DNA from: Cyanobium sp. Prado107
GTDB lineage: Bacteria; Cyanobacteriota; Cyanobacteriia; PCC-6307; Cyanobiaceae
Direction: 5' to 3'
Assembly: GCA_025454305.1 (NCBI GenBank)
Contig: JALOOQ010000002.1
Coordinates: 1 to 39,736 of the forward strand
DNA: 39,736 nucleotides
The notes below the pieces were generated by a model. The model was not told where the DNA came from. It saw nothing but the letters and a program-made list of their open reading frames with translations, and did not search any database. This document shows positions 19,447 through 26,329 of this stretch, piece by piece (position 1 is the first letter of the stretch; each line of letters opens with the position of its first letter). Both the position numbers and the translations under genes were made by a program.

Positions 19447-20742
19447 ATGGCCCCACCCCTCTGGCTCCGCCGTGTGCAGGTTCTCGCCGGTCCCGGTGAA
19501 GCGCCGCAGCACCAGGACGCCCTGATCGACGCTGAGGGTCGCCTCCAGGCGTGGGGCGAAGGGGCGCGGCGGCAGGGCGAGGAACTCGGACTGGATCCCG
19601 TGGCCGCAGAAGGCTGGCTGCTCGCTCCGGTGCTGGTGGATCCCCACAGCGTGCTGGAGCAGCCCTGGGACGGTGTGGCCGAAACCCTCGACAGCCTGGC
19701 CCGCTCTGCGGCCGCCGGTGGCTACGGCACTGTGGCTCTGCTCCCCTGGGCCCGTCCCTGGCGGGACCGTCCCGAGCGCCTGCAGGGCCTCGCCTGGCCT
19801 GCCCCCCTGCAGCTGCTGCTGTGGGGAAGCTTCAGCTCCGAGGGCGCTGATGCCGAACTGGCTCCCCACCGCGACCAGCTGCTGGCCGGCGCCATCGGGC
19901 TGGCCGGCGGTGATCAGGTCCCCCCCCTGCCGTTGCTGGAGCGAGGCCTGCTGCTGGGAGAGATGGGCGCACGGCCTGTGCTGGTGTCTCCGCGCAGCGC
20001 GGGGCTGTGTGCCGGTGGCTTCGTGCGCGAGGCGGTGGAGACGCTGCGGGCCGGCTGGCCCCCGGACCCGGTGCTGAGCGAGACGCTGCCCCTGCAGGGC
20101 CTGCTGGCCGTGGCGGCCGCCCGGCCCGGTGCCCGGCTCACGCTGATGAACCTGTCCACGGCGGCCGCGCTGGAGCTGCTGCGCGTTCTGGATACCCCGT
20201 TGCCCTGCACCGTGAGCTGGTGGCACCTGCTGGCCGACAGCGGCAGTCTTGACCCGGCGCGGGTGGGCTGGCGGCTGGTGCCCTCCCTCGGGGCTCCCCG
20301 CGATCGCCAGGCTCTGCTCACCGCGGCCGTGGAGGGCCTGATCTCCGCCGTGGCCGTCCACCACCTGCCCCTGGATGCGGAGGAGCAGCTGCTGCCCCTC
20401 GATCAGCGCCGCCCAGGCCTGGCCGGACACGGCGCTCGCCATGGCCTGGTGCTGCCCCTGCTGTGGCGGGAACTGGTGGACCGCCTGGGCTGCCCGGTGC
20501 AGCAGCTCTGGCAGCTGCTGAGCTGGGGGGGCTCCCAGCTGCTGGGACTCCCGCCGGAGCGCCTGGAAGGCGGCAGCCGGCGCTGGCTGCTGTTCGATCC
20601 CCAGGCGCAGTGGACCTGGACCCCGGGCGACTCGCTCTCGCTGGCGGCGAACCAGCCGCTGCTGGGTGAGCGGATCACCGGTCAGGTGGTGGCCAGCGGG
20701 CTCAGCGCCGGGTCGACCTGGCCACTGGCTGGTGACTGCTGA
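19447..20742 (+). CDS. Dihydroorotase-like protein, probably catalytically inactive
   Basis: The 431-residue protein follows the amidohydrolase/dihydroorotase layout. An N-terminal beta domain (LWLRRVQVLAGPG...ALIDAEGRLQAWG) is followed by a barrel and then a closing beta domain (RWLLFDPQAQWTWTPGD). Where active enzymes have DxHxHxRxP, this one has VDPHSVLEQPW (residues 64-74): the second metal-binding His is Val and the substrate-binding Arg is replaced. Where active enzymes have DHAPH, it has VHHLPLDAEEQ, followed by the recognisable GxxGxxxxLPLL-type end (GARHGLVLPLL). It is therefore likely a non-catalytic PyrC' paralogue. Such proteins pair with aspartate transcarbamoylase in some bacteria. 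The 3' end overlaps convergent lepB by 41 bases. Confidence 0.8.
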   Translation: MAPPLWLRRVQVLAGPGEAPQHQDALIDAEGRLQAWGEGARRQGEELGLDPVAAEGWLLAPVLVDPHSVLEQPWDGVAETLDSLARSAAAGGYGTVALLPWARPWRDRPERLQGLAWPAPLQLLLWGSFSSEGADAELAPHRDQLLAGAIGLAGGDQVPPLPLLERGLLLGEMGARPVLVSPRSAGLCAGGFVREAVETLRAGWPPDPVLSETLPLQGLLAVAAARPGARLTLMNLSTAAALELLRVLDTPLPCTVSWWHLLADSGSLDPARVGWRLVPSLGAPRDRQALLTAAVEGLISAVAVHHLPLDAEEQLLPLDQRRPGLAGHGARHGLVLPLLWRELVDRLGCPVQQLWQLLSWGGSQLLGLPPERLEGGSRRWLLFDPQAQWTWTPGDSLSLAANQPLLGERITGQVVASGLSAGSTWPLAGDC

Positions 20743-21463
20743 TCCCCCCGGGCTCGGCACTCCGCAGGTCTCTCCGCGGCGGCTCGGGCGGAAGCAGGGA
20801 GCCCGCACGATCGAACGGATAGAACCGCCAGAACGCCCGGCCGATGACCTGGTCGGTGGGGATGAAGGGGCCGCCGGGCCAGAAGCGTCCGTCCCAGCTG
20901 TTGGCGCGGTTGTCACCCAGGGCCAGCACGTGATCCGGAGGCACCACGGCGTTGATGGTGCGGCAGGGGCCCATGCCCTGGGCATCCACCGGACAGAGGT
21001 TCTGCACGTAGGGCTCCTCCAGCCGCTGGCCGTTGATGCTCACCTGCCCCAGCGGATCCACCACCACCCGCTCTCCCGGCAGGGCCACCACCCGCTTGAT
21101 GTAGGCGTCACAGGCGGGGTTGGCCAGACCCGGCAGCGCGCCCACGACGGGAATGTTCACCAGCAGACAGCGCAGTGGATTGGCGTCCGAGCCGCTGGAA
21201 AGCACCGGATCGAAGCGGTGGGGGGAGCGGAACACCACGATCTCGCCGCGCTGCGGTGGCCGGCTTCGATAGGTGAGCTTCTCCACCAGCAGCCGGTCCT
21301 GGATCTGGAGCGCAGGCAGCATGGAGCCGGAGGGGATGTAGCGGGCCTCCACCAGCACCTGGCGGATGCCGAGGGCCACGGCCAGGGTGATGGCCACGCT
21401 GCGCCAGAAGGCCCAGGGATTGTCGGGATGGTGGGCTTGATCCTTCGGGTTCGGCTCGCTCAA
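20702..21463 (-). CDS. lepB: Signal peptidase I
   Basis: The serine-lysine protease removes Sec/Tat signal peptides at the membrane. The 253-residue product has one N-terminal span (FWRSVAITLAVALGIRQVLV, ~19-38), box B YIPSGSMLPALQ with the nucleophile S47, box D DAYIKRVVALPGE with the general base K123, and box E LGDNRANSWDGR. Box C is RGEIVVFRSP. The start is TTG 21463. A strong Shine-Dalgarno GGAGGAG lies 10 bases upstream on the minus strand, one of the few clear ribosome sites in the window, and it decides the start. The C-terminal ~25 residues are Pro/Arg-rich and overlap the convergent dihydroorotase-like gene. Confidence 0.95.
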   Translation of the reverse strand: MSEPNPKDQAHHPDNPWAFWRSVAITLAVALGIRQVLVEARYIPSGSMLPALQIQDRLLVEKLTYRSRPPQRGEIVVFRSPHRFDPVLSSGSDANPLRCLLVNIPVVGALPGLANPACDAYIKRVVALPGERVVVDPLGQVSINGQRLEEPYVQNLCPVDAQGMGPCRTINAVVPPDHVLALGDNRANSWDGRFWPGGPFIPTDQVIGRAFWRFYPFDRAGSLLPPEPPRRDLRSAEPGGISSHQPVARSTRR

Positions 21464-21473
21464 GGACAGGGGT

Positions 21474-21480
21474 CTCCTCC
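21474..21480 (-). promoter_or_regulatory. Ribosome binding site of lepB
   Basis: On the minus strand GGAGGAG precedes TTG 21463 with a spacer of 10 bases (ACCCCTGTCC). It is close to the perfect anti-SD complement and supports a TTG initiation codon. Confidence 0.7.
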
Positions 21481-21545
21481 GGGATCACCGCAGCCAGGCG
21501 CCACGGCCAGGGCAGATTAGGCAGGCCTCCACCGCGCCCCGGCCG

Positions 21546-23090
21546 ATGGTCCGCCCCCGTTGGCAGATCCCCCGCCCTCCGTCCCGGGGCGCCCTGGAGC
21601 GGGGCTGGAACGGCTTCGTGGCGGTGTGGGCCGGTCTGAATCTGCTGTGGGTGGCCTTCGATCTCACCTACGTGCCGCTGCGGCCGTTCTGGCTGCAGCG
21701 CAACCTTCACCCGATCCCTGGGGTGCCCCTCTCGGTTCCCCTGCAGTTCGTGCCCGACATCACCGGGTGGGTGGACCCGATCAAGGGCATCGAGCCCCAT
21801 CGCGAGACCGAAACCTATCTCGCTCAGTTCGAGCGGCTGGACCAGGCGTTGCAGGACCTGCCCGCCGGAGCCAAGCCCACTGGCACCCAGCGCGCTCTGC
21901 TGGATCGGCAGGTGCAGCTCACCAGGGCGATGATCGACGGCAATCCCTTCCTGGCCTCGGGACAGTCAGGCACCCTCGAGAAGATCAAGAACCGCCTGGA
22001 GAAGCGGGCCGGCCTGGATTCCGGCAAACGCTCCGCGGAAGAGCTGCTCAGTGATGCCTGGCTTCAGCGGCATCCATGGGAGCAGGAACGTCGCTTCTGG
22101 CGTGAGCAGGTGCTGCCGCTGGTGGAGATCAACTACTGGCGCTCGATCGACGAGAACGCCCAGCCCACCGACCAGGCCTGGCGCATCGATCTGCTGCTGT
22201 TCCAGTGGGTGTTCCTGCTCGACATCCTCCAGCGGGTCGTACGGCTGCGGCGCCGCATTCCCGGCCTGTCCTGGCGTGATGCGGTGCTGCGGCGCTGGAT
22301 CGATCTGCCCCTGCTGCTGCCGTTCTGGCGCTGGTTGCGGGTGGTGCCTGTGGTGGAGAGGTTGCAGACCTCCGGGCTGGCAAACTTCGAGCCTCTGCGG
22401 GCGGTGGTGAGCCGGGGCGTGGTGGGGCTGCTGGCGCTGGAGTTGTTCGAGGTGCTGGCTCTGCAGCTGATGGACGGATTCCAGGGGGTGGTGCGCTCGC
22501 CCCGCTGGCCCCAGCGCATCCGCTCGCTGCGCAGCCATCAGACGGTGATCCGCAGCGAGGATGAGCGCCAGGTGCTGGAACTGGTGCGCATCTGGGGGCC
22601 TCTGCTGCTCTCGGAGGTGGCGCCGCGCCTTGCCCCAGAGCTGCAGGGCCTGCTGGCGTACAGCCTGCGCCAGAGCCTGGACCGCACCGTGGTGCCGCCG
22701 CCCCTGAGGCAGCTCGCCCCCTTGCTGCAGGTGGAAGCCGGTCTGAGCACCCAGCTGGCCGGAGGCATGGTGGACAGCCTGCTGGATCTCTCGCGCAGCA
22801 CGGGCTCCCGCCTGGCGCGCACCGACGACGCCCAGCTGGAGATGCTGCAGCGCTGCATCGATCGGTTCTGGGACGAACTCGCCCTCTCGCTGGAGACCGG
22901 GCCTGCGCTGCAGCGCACCCAGGATCTGGTCTGTGGCCTCATCGAGGGCCTCAAGTCCACGTATCTGAGTCAGATCAGCCGGGCGCGCATCACCTCCCTG
23001 ATCGACGAACTCGACCAGCTCATGGCCGCAGGCCCTCCTGCCCCGGCGGAGGGAGTGGAGTCCGACAGCCCACGCAGGACACAGCTCTGA
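21546..23090 (+). CDS. Large conserved membrane protein of unknown function
   Basis: The 514-residue product from ATG 21546 starts with a basic segment and a first hydrophobic span (GFVAVWAGLNLLWVAFDLTYV, ~23-43). A long soluble stretch with charged helices follows (about 90-200). A second hydrophobic cluster includes WRIDLLLFQWVFLLDILQRVVRLRRRIPG, WIDLPLLLPFWRWLRVVPVV and RGVVGLLALELFEVLALQLM. The spans are interleaved with regularly spaced arginines (RVVRLRRR, RRWIDL, FWRWLRVVPVVERL), a pattern loosely like voltage-sensor or ion-channel helices, though I do not assign that function. The C-terminal ~180 residues are soluble and helical, ending SDSPRRTQL. It diverges from lepB over 82 bases. 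Probably cyanobacteria-specific. Not recognised as a named family. Confidence 0.8.
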   Translation: MVRPRWQIPRPPSRGALERGWNGFVAVWAGLNLLWVAFDLTYVPLRPFWLQRNLHPIPGVPLSVPLQFVPDITGWVDPIKGIEPHRETETYLAQFERLDQALQDLPAGAKPTGTQRALLDRQVQLTRAMIDGNPFLASGQSGTLEKIKNRLEKRAGLDSGKRSAEELLSDAWLQRHPWEQERRFWREQVLPLVEINYWRSIDENAQPTDQAWRIDLLLFQWVFLLDILQRVVRLRRRIPGLSWRDAVLRRWIDLPLLLPFWRWLRVVPVVERLQTSGLANFEPLRAVVSRGVVGLLALELFEVLALQLMDGFQGVVRSPRWPQRIRSLRSHQTVIRSEDERQVLELVRIWGPLLLSEVAPRLAPELQGLLAYSLRQSLDRTVVPPPLRQLAPLLQVEAGLSTQLAGGMVDSLLDLSRSTGSRLARTDDAQLEMLQRCIDRFWDELALSLETGPALQRTQDLVCGLIEGLKSTYLSQISRARITSLIDELDQLMAAGPPAPAEGVESDSPRRTQL

Positions 23091-23106
23091 GGCCGGCGCT
23101 ACTCAG
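23087..23106. terminator. Inverted repeat across two convergent stop codons
   Basis: CTGAG (23087-23091) and CTCAG (23102-23106) are reverse complements around the GC-rich loop GCCGGCGCTA. The TGA of the membrane protein and the TGA of the ArsC-like gene (minus strand) are within the two arms. Short and without a T-tract, so it is only a possible transcript end. Confidence 0.3.
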
Positions 23107-23447
23107 CCCAGCAGCAGCTGCTGCCATTCCGCGGGATGGAAGCCGGTGAGCACCCGGCCCCGGTGGAGCAGGAAGGGTCGCTTGACCAGCTTGCCGTCGG
23201 CTGCCAGCGCCGCCAGCGCCTGCTCGTCATCCATGGCCTGAACGGCGGCGGCGCCCAGCGCTCGGTAGCTCTGGCCGCTGGTGTTGAACAGACGCCTGCG
23301 GCCCAGCTGCTCCAGCCCCAGTCGTAGTTCCTCCAGGTCCGGAGGCTGGAGGGTGATGTCGATGGGCTCGGCGGACAGCTCGTGGCTGCGAAGCCAGGCC
23401 AGGGCCTTGCGGCAGGTGCCGCAGCGGGGATAGCTGTAGAGCTTCAA
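23103..23447 (-). CDS. ArsC/Spx-like thioredoxin-fold protein
   Basis: The 114-residue product belongs to the ArsC/Spx/YffB family: MKLYSYPRCGTCRKALAWLR with a CxxC pair (C9, C12), IDITLQPPDLEELRLGLEQLG, LFNTSGQSYRALG, LAADGKLVKRPFLLHRGRVLTGFHPAEW. The RPFLL...G segment is the conserved cis-Pro and binding region. Members act as glutaredoxin-dependent arsenate reductases or as Spx-type RNA-polymerase-binding regulators. The CxxC arrangement favours a redox role, but the substrate is undetermined. The start is TTG 23447, with no ATG nearby upstream in frame. It lies 58 bases downstream of the ferredoxin gene on the same strand. Confidence 0.88.
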   Translation of the reverse strand: MKLYSYPRCGTCRKALAWLRSHELSAEPIDITLQPPDLEELRLGLEQLGRRRLFNTSGQSYRALGAAAVQAMDDEQALAALAADGKLVKRPFLLHRGRVLTGFHPAEWQQLLLG

Positions 23448-23505
23448 CGGAGCTTCAGGATGGCTTCAGGTGCCAGGTTTCAGCAGCGACGACCTTGGGC
23501 CCGAC

Positions 23506-23868
23506 TCACTTGCGTCCCACCAGCGCCTTGAGGGCACCCACCAGGCTGTTCGAGCCCTTGCCCACCCCGTCGTCGGGCCGGGTGCGCACCGTGACATCGC
23601 CGTTGACGCTGGTGCGGCAGCTGAGGCGGTAGCTGGCGGGCCGATCGGCCAGGTACACCTCTTCGACATCGGAGCGCGGCGAGAGGTTCTGCATTCCCTC
23701 GAGCACCTCCATGACACAGGTGCCGCACTGGCCCAGGCCGCCACAGTTGTTGAGATTGTTGAGGCCCTTGTAGGGGTTGATTCCGGCGTCGAGGGCCGCC
23801 TTGCGGAGATTGGCGCCTTCGATGCAACCGACCTGCTGGCCTTCCTGTTCGAAACGGATGGTGGGCAC
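23506..23868 (-). CDS. 2Fe-2S ferredoxin
   Basis: The 120-residue ferredoxin domain begins at GTG 23868 (VPTIRFEQEGQQVGC). The iron-sulfur ligands are C42, C48 and C51 in NNCGGLGQCGTCVMEV, plus C84 in YRLSCRTSV, i.e. the Cx5Cx2C...C spacing of [2Fe-2S] plant/bacterial-type ferredoxins. An additional early Cys15 is not a usual ligand. The ~30-residue C-terminal tail (DGVGKGSNSLVGALKALVGRK) is a basic amphipathic helix not found in photosynthetic PetF. It is thus a dedicated ferredoxin rather than the main photosynthetic one, and the partner is unknown. It diverges from the methyltransferase gene. Confidence 0.9.
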   Translation of the reverse strand: MPTIRFEQEGQQVGCIEGANLRKAALDAGINPYKGLNNLNNCGGLGQCGTCVMEVLEGMQNLSPRSDVEEVYLADRPASYRLSCRTSVNGDVTVRTRPDDGVGKGSNSLVGALKALVGRK

Positions 23869-23914
23869 GGTCGGCTGGGGGTGAACGCGCCGCCAAACTT
23901 AGGCCCTCAGGGGT

Positions 23915-23933
23915 GGCGATGCCTAGCATCGCC
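23915..23933. promoter_or_regulatory. Perfect 19-bp dyad between ferredoxin and methyltransferase genes
   Basis: GGCGATGC (23915-23922), spacer CTA, GCATCGCC (23926-23933): the arms are perfect reverse complements. The dyad lies in the short divergent interval between the 2Fe-2S ferredoxin gene and the methyltransferase gene. TAGCAT (23924-23929) inside it resembles a -10 element for the plus-strand gene. It may be an operator for a dimeric regulator, or simply a promoter-embedded palindrome. Confidence 0.45.
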
Positions 23934-23951
23934 GCCAGTTGTTGCAAGCCC

Positions 23952-24704
23952 GTGGGAGAGAACCAGACCCTGCCTCAGCCCCCCTCTGCCGGCCCCAGCG
24001 GGAATCGCCCCCTCGTTGATTCCCCGTCGTGCGATTCCCCGCTCAGTGATTCCCAGGGCTACGACCTGGTGGTGCAGCAGCTGATCCCCGGTTACGCCAG
24101 CCTGGCCCGGCTGTCGGTGGCTCTGCTGGCGGCATCTGCGCGGGCCGGCCGGGAGGGTGCCGCGGTGCTGGTGGCGGGCTGCGGCACCGGCGCGGAGCTG
24201 GTGGAGGCCCGTGCCCAGCGGCCGGACTGGCGGATCACGGCCATCGACCCCTCCCTGGCGATGCTGGAGGCGGCGCAGCGGCGCCTCGGCGACGCCGGCA
24301 TCCAGTGGCAGCAGGCACGCGTGGAGGATCTGCAGGCGGAAGCCTGTTACGCCGGAGCTCTCTCGGTGCTGGTGCTCCAGTCGCTCCCGGATGACGGCAC
24401 CAAGCTGGCCTTTCTCACCACGCTGGCCCGCAGCCTCGAGCCGGGAGGGCAGCTGGTGCTGGTGGATCTCATGGCTCCGGAACGCTCACCGCTGCAGGCC
24501 CAGGTGCAGGCTGCCTGGCTGGGCTTCCAGCGGGCCAGTGGTCTGAGCGAACAGGAGAGCCGGCAGGCGGCCCTGGGCCAGGGTCTGCATCCGATCGGGG
24601 TGGCGAGGCTCACGGCTCTGGTGAACGCGGCCGGGTTCGGCGATCCGGCCCGGATCTTCCAGGCCCTCGGCTACGAGGGCTTTCTCCTGCAGCGCCCCGC
24701 CTAG
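23952..24704 (+). CDS. Class I SAM-dependent methyltransferase
   Basis: The product has a Rossmann-like methyltransferase domain: AAVLVAGCGTGAELVEA (motif I, SAM glycine loop), ITAIDPSLAMLEAAQRRLG (acidic residue contacting ribose), LSVLVLQSLPDDGTKLAFLTTLARSLEPGGQLVLVDL (motifs IV-VI) and a C-terminal lid helix region (ARLTALVNAAGFGDPARIFQALGYEGFLLQR). The substrate is unknown. GTG 23952 gives 250 residues. GTG 23913 and ATG 23919 lie in a dyad with a probable -10 element, so I prefer the downstream start. The N-terminus has a short DSPxxDSPxxDS repeat. Its stop TAG overlaps the ppa stop: CTAG 24701-24704 serves both strands. Confidence 0.85.
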   Translation: MGENQTLPQPPSAGPSGNRPLVDSPSCDSPLSDSQGYDLVVQQLIPGYASLARLSVALLAASARAGREGAAVLVAGCGTGAELVEARAQRPDWRITAIDPSLAMLEAAQRRLGDAGIQWQQARVEDLQAEACYAGALSVLVLQSLPDDGTKLAFLTTLARSLEPGGQLVLVDLMAPERSPLQAQVQAAWLGFQRASGLSEQESRQAALGQGLHPIGVARLTALVNAAGFGDPARIFQALGYEGFLLQRPA

Positions 24705-25225
24705 CCCCGCTGCTCAAGGGTGGCGGCCTCGATGCAGCGCTCCAGCAGCGCCGGCACCGCCTCCACATCCAGCCAGCCCAGAATCTCGATCACCCTGCCC
24801 TCGATGTTCTTGTAGGTGCGGAAGAACTCGGCCACCTCCTCCAGCTGGTTGATCCCGATCTGGCGGATCGAGCGCACGCGGCTGTTGGGGATGTCGGCCT
24901 CGGGCACGCAGAGCAGCTTGCCGTCATGCGCTCCGCAGTCGACCATGTCAAGGATGCCGATCGGACGCGCCCGGATGAGACAGCCGGCGAAGGTCGGCTC
25001 CTCCATGATCACCATCGCGTCGAGGGGCGAGCCGTCCTGCGCCAGGGTGTTGGGCACGAAGCCGTAGTCGAAGGGGTACCGCACCGAGGAGTGCAGGATC
25101 CTGTCGAGCGCCATCACGCCGGCGGTGGCGTTGTATTCGTATTTATTGCGCGAGCCAGCGGGAATCTCCACCACCAGGTTCACGAGCCCGGGCGCTGGGG
25201 ATGCCGGCAGCTGGCTCAGATCCAT
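24701..25225 (-). CDS. ppa: Inorganic pyrophosphatase (family I)
   Basis: The soluble Mg2+-dependent enzyme hydrolyses pyrophosphate released by biosynthesis. It has 174 residues from ATG 25225 (MDLSQLPASPAPG). Hallmarks are VVEIPAGSRNKYEYN, YPFDYGFVPNTLAQDGSPLDAMVIM (with the DxxPxD metal-ligand region) and CVPEADIPNSRV, then AEFFRTYKNIEGR. All active-site acidic residues seem present. The 5' end overlaps the upstream small ORF by 83 bases, and the 3' end shares its TAG with the convergent methyltransferase. Confidence 0.97.
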   Translation of the reverse strand: MDLSQLPASPAPGLVNLVVEIPAGSRNKYEYNATAGVMALDRILHSSVRYPFDYGFVPNTLAQDGSPLDAMVIMEEPTFAGCLIRARPIGILDMVDCGAHDGKLLCVPEADIPNSRVRSIRQIGINQLEEVAEFFRTYKNIEGRVIEILGWLDVEAVPALLERCIEAATLEQRG

Positions 25226-25451
25226 GAACGCTGGGAGGTGCTGGAGACGGGGGACGGGCGGCCAGCACGGTGGCCAGAGGGAGCACGATGGCGATCACTC
25301 CGATCAGGCCACCGAGCGCCTGGAGCAGCGGAAGCAGGCCCGGACTGTAAGGGTCTTCAGACTGCGCGGACGGCGACTCAGGCTGGCCAGGGTCGGCATC
25401 ACTGTCGTTCAGCTCAGGCGCGGCCAGATCTGGTTTGAAGGCGATGGTCAT
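25143..25451 (-). CDS. Small single-span membrane protein overlapping ppa
   Basis: The 102-residue frame from ATG 25451 has an acidic/Pro-rich N-terminus (ADPGQPESPSAQSEDP), one membrane span (GLLPLLQALGGLIGVIAIVLPLATVLA, ~38-64) and a Pro-rich tail. The last 83 bases overlap the ppa start in another frame. The span is well formed and the upstream half looks like a true gene. The C-terminal part inside ppa may be a read-through extension after loss of an earlier stop. Family not recognised. It could be translated upstream of ppa on one mRNA. Confidence 0.5.
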   Translation of the reverse strand: MTIAFKPDLAAPELNDSDADPGQPESPSAQSEDPYSPGLLPLLQALGGLIGVIAIVLPLATVLAARPPSPAPPSVHGSEPAAGIPSARAREPGGGDSRWLAQ

Positions 25452-25599
25452 GGGGTGGGTGCCTGATCACCGCTTGGGAAGCGGCGGGCGTGGCGGCACC
25501 GGACGACCGGTCAGACCGGATGATCAATACGAAAACATTCTCGCACCCGCGCGCCTGTCCTGACACGGCCGGATTTCCGCTCTGGCCGGGACGGCAGGC

Positions 25600-26205
25600 T
25601 CAGGCAGCGGACCTGGCTTCGCCCTCGATGTCGAGCCGGTCCAGTCGACTGCGGATCGCCTGCAGTTCCGTGAGGATGGCACCGAGCAGCTGCTGGGTGG
25701 CCGTGGAGGGCGCGTTGAGCACCTCGACGGTCACTTCCTTGATGCGCAGCACATCCCGGGCGAAACGGGCGACCTCGTTGGGGTGGAACAGCAGGGGATC
25801 CTTCTGGTCGCTGCGGTACTCGGGGTTGAGCCGGCGTGGGTTGAACGCCGGGTTGAGGTTGCGCGGGTCGGTGTTGGTGTAGCGATACACCGATGCCCTG
25901 GAGCGGCTCAGCGCTTTCTGCACCTCATCGATGCCGAGCAGGCTGGTTGAGGAGTCACCGCCTCCGGCCGCCTCGGCAGAACCCACACCGGCACGCTCCG
26001 GATCTGGGAACCCCGCCCTGGAGGAAGGGTCTGGGTCGGGGTGGATCACCGGGTTATGCGCGCCGTGATTGAGCACGCCGTTGCCGGCGTGATTCAGAAG
26101 GCCGTTGCCGGATTGAGCGGTGTGCACGGGATCTGAATGGCCAGGAACGGACTGGAGATGGGGGGAGCGGCCCAGGGAATCGAAGCTGCCTGGGCTGGTG
26201 GCCAT
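25600..26205 (-). CDS. Predicted DNA-binding protein, cyanobacterial conserved hypothetical
   Basis: The 201-residue product has two parts. Residues 1-85 are low-complexity (Gly, Asn, His, Pro), including GNGLLNHAGNGVLNHG, which comes from an imperfect 24-bp tandem repeat. Residues ~88-201 are conserved in style: LLGIDEVQKALSRSRASVYRYTN followed by NPRRLNPEYRS and LLFHPNEVARFARDVLRIKEVTVEVL, with a C-terminal helix (AILTELQAIRSRLDRL). The alternation of short helices with SRSRASVYRY resembles a helix-turn-helix of the AlpA/MerR-like type, so a DNA-binding or chromosome-associated role is inferred. The function is unknown. It starts at the ATG-type start 26205, divergent from proS. Confidence 0.75.
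   Translation of the reverse strand: MATSPGSFDSLGRSPHLQSVPGHSDPVHTAQSGNGLLNHAGNGVLNHGAHNPVIHPDPDPSSRAGFPDPERAGVGSAEAAGGGDSSTSLLGIDEVQKALSRSRASVYRYTNTDPRNLNPAFNPRRLNPEYRSDQKDPLLFHPNEVARFARDVLRIKEVTVEVLNAPSTATQQLLGAILTELQAIRSRLDRLDIEGEARSAA
26053..26111. repeat. Imperfect 24-bp tandem repeat inside a coding region
   Basis: GCCGTTGCCGG begins at 26077 and again at 26101, exactly 24 bases apart. The preceding 24-base block shares GTGATT and GAG with the first unit. The repeat keeps frame and produces the peptide pattern GNG(L/V)LNH in the low-complexity N-terminus of the predicted DNA-binding protein, so copy number probably varies among strains. Confidence 0.6.
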
Positions 26206-26298
26206 GAGACGCGAATGAGACGAGTGGGATCAGCGTTTGAACCTAGCAGGATCGCACCCGGGCCAGGGTGTCGGCTGTGACGGGTTCCCCGGCAGTGG

Positions 26299-26304
26299 TA
26301 GCTT
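26299..26304 (+). promoter_or_regulatory. Candidate -10 element for proS
   Basis: TAGCTT lies 25 bases before ATG 26330 in the divergent region between the predicted DNA-binding gene and proS. It matches TATAAT at the first, second and last positions. No clear -35 is seen, so confidence is low. Confidence 0.25.
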
Positions 26305-26329
26305 CCGGCCTCCTTCAACGCAACCCCCC

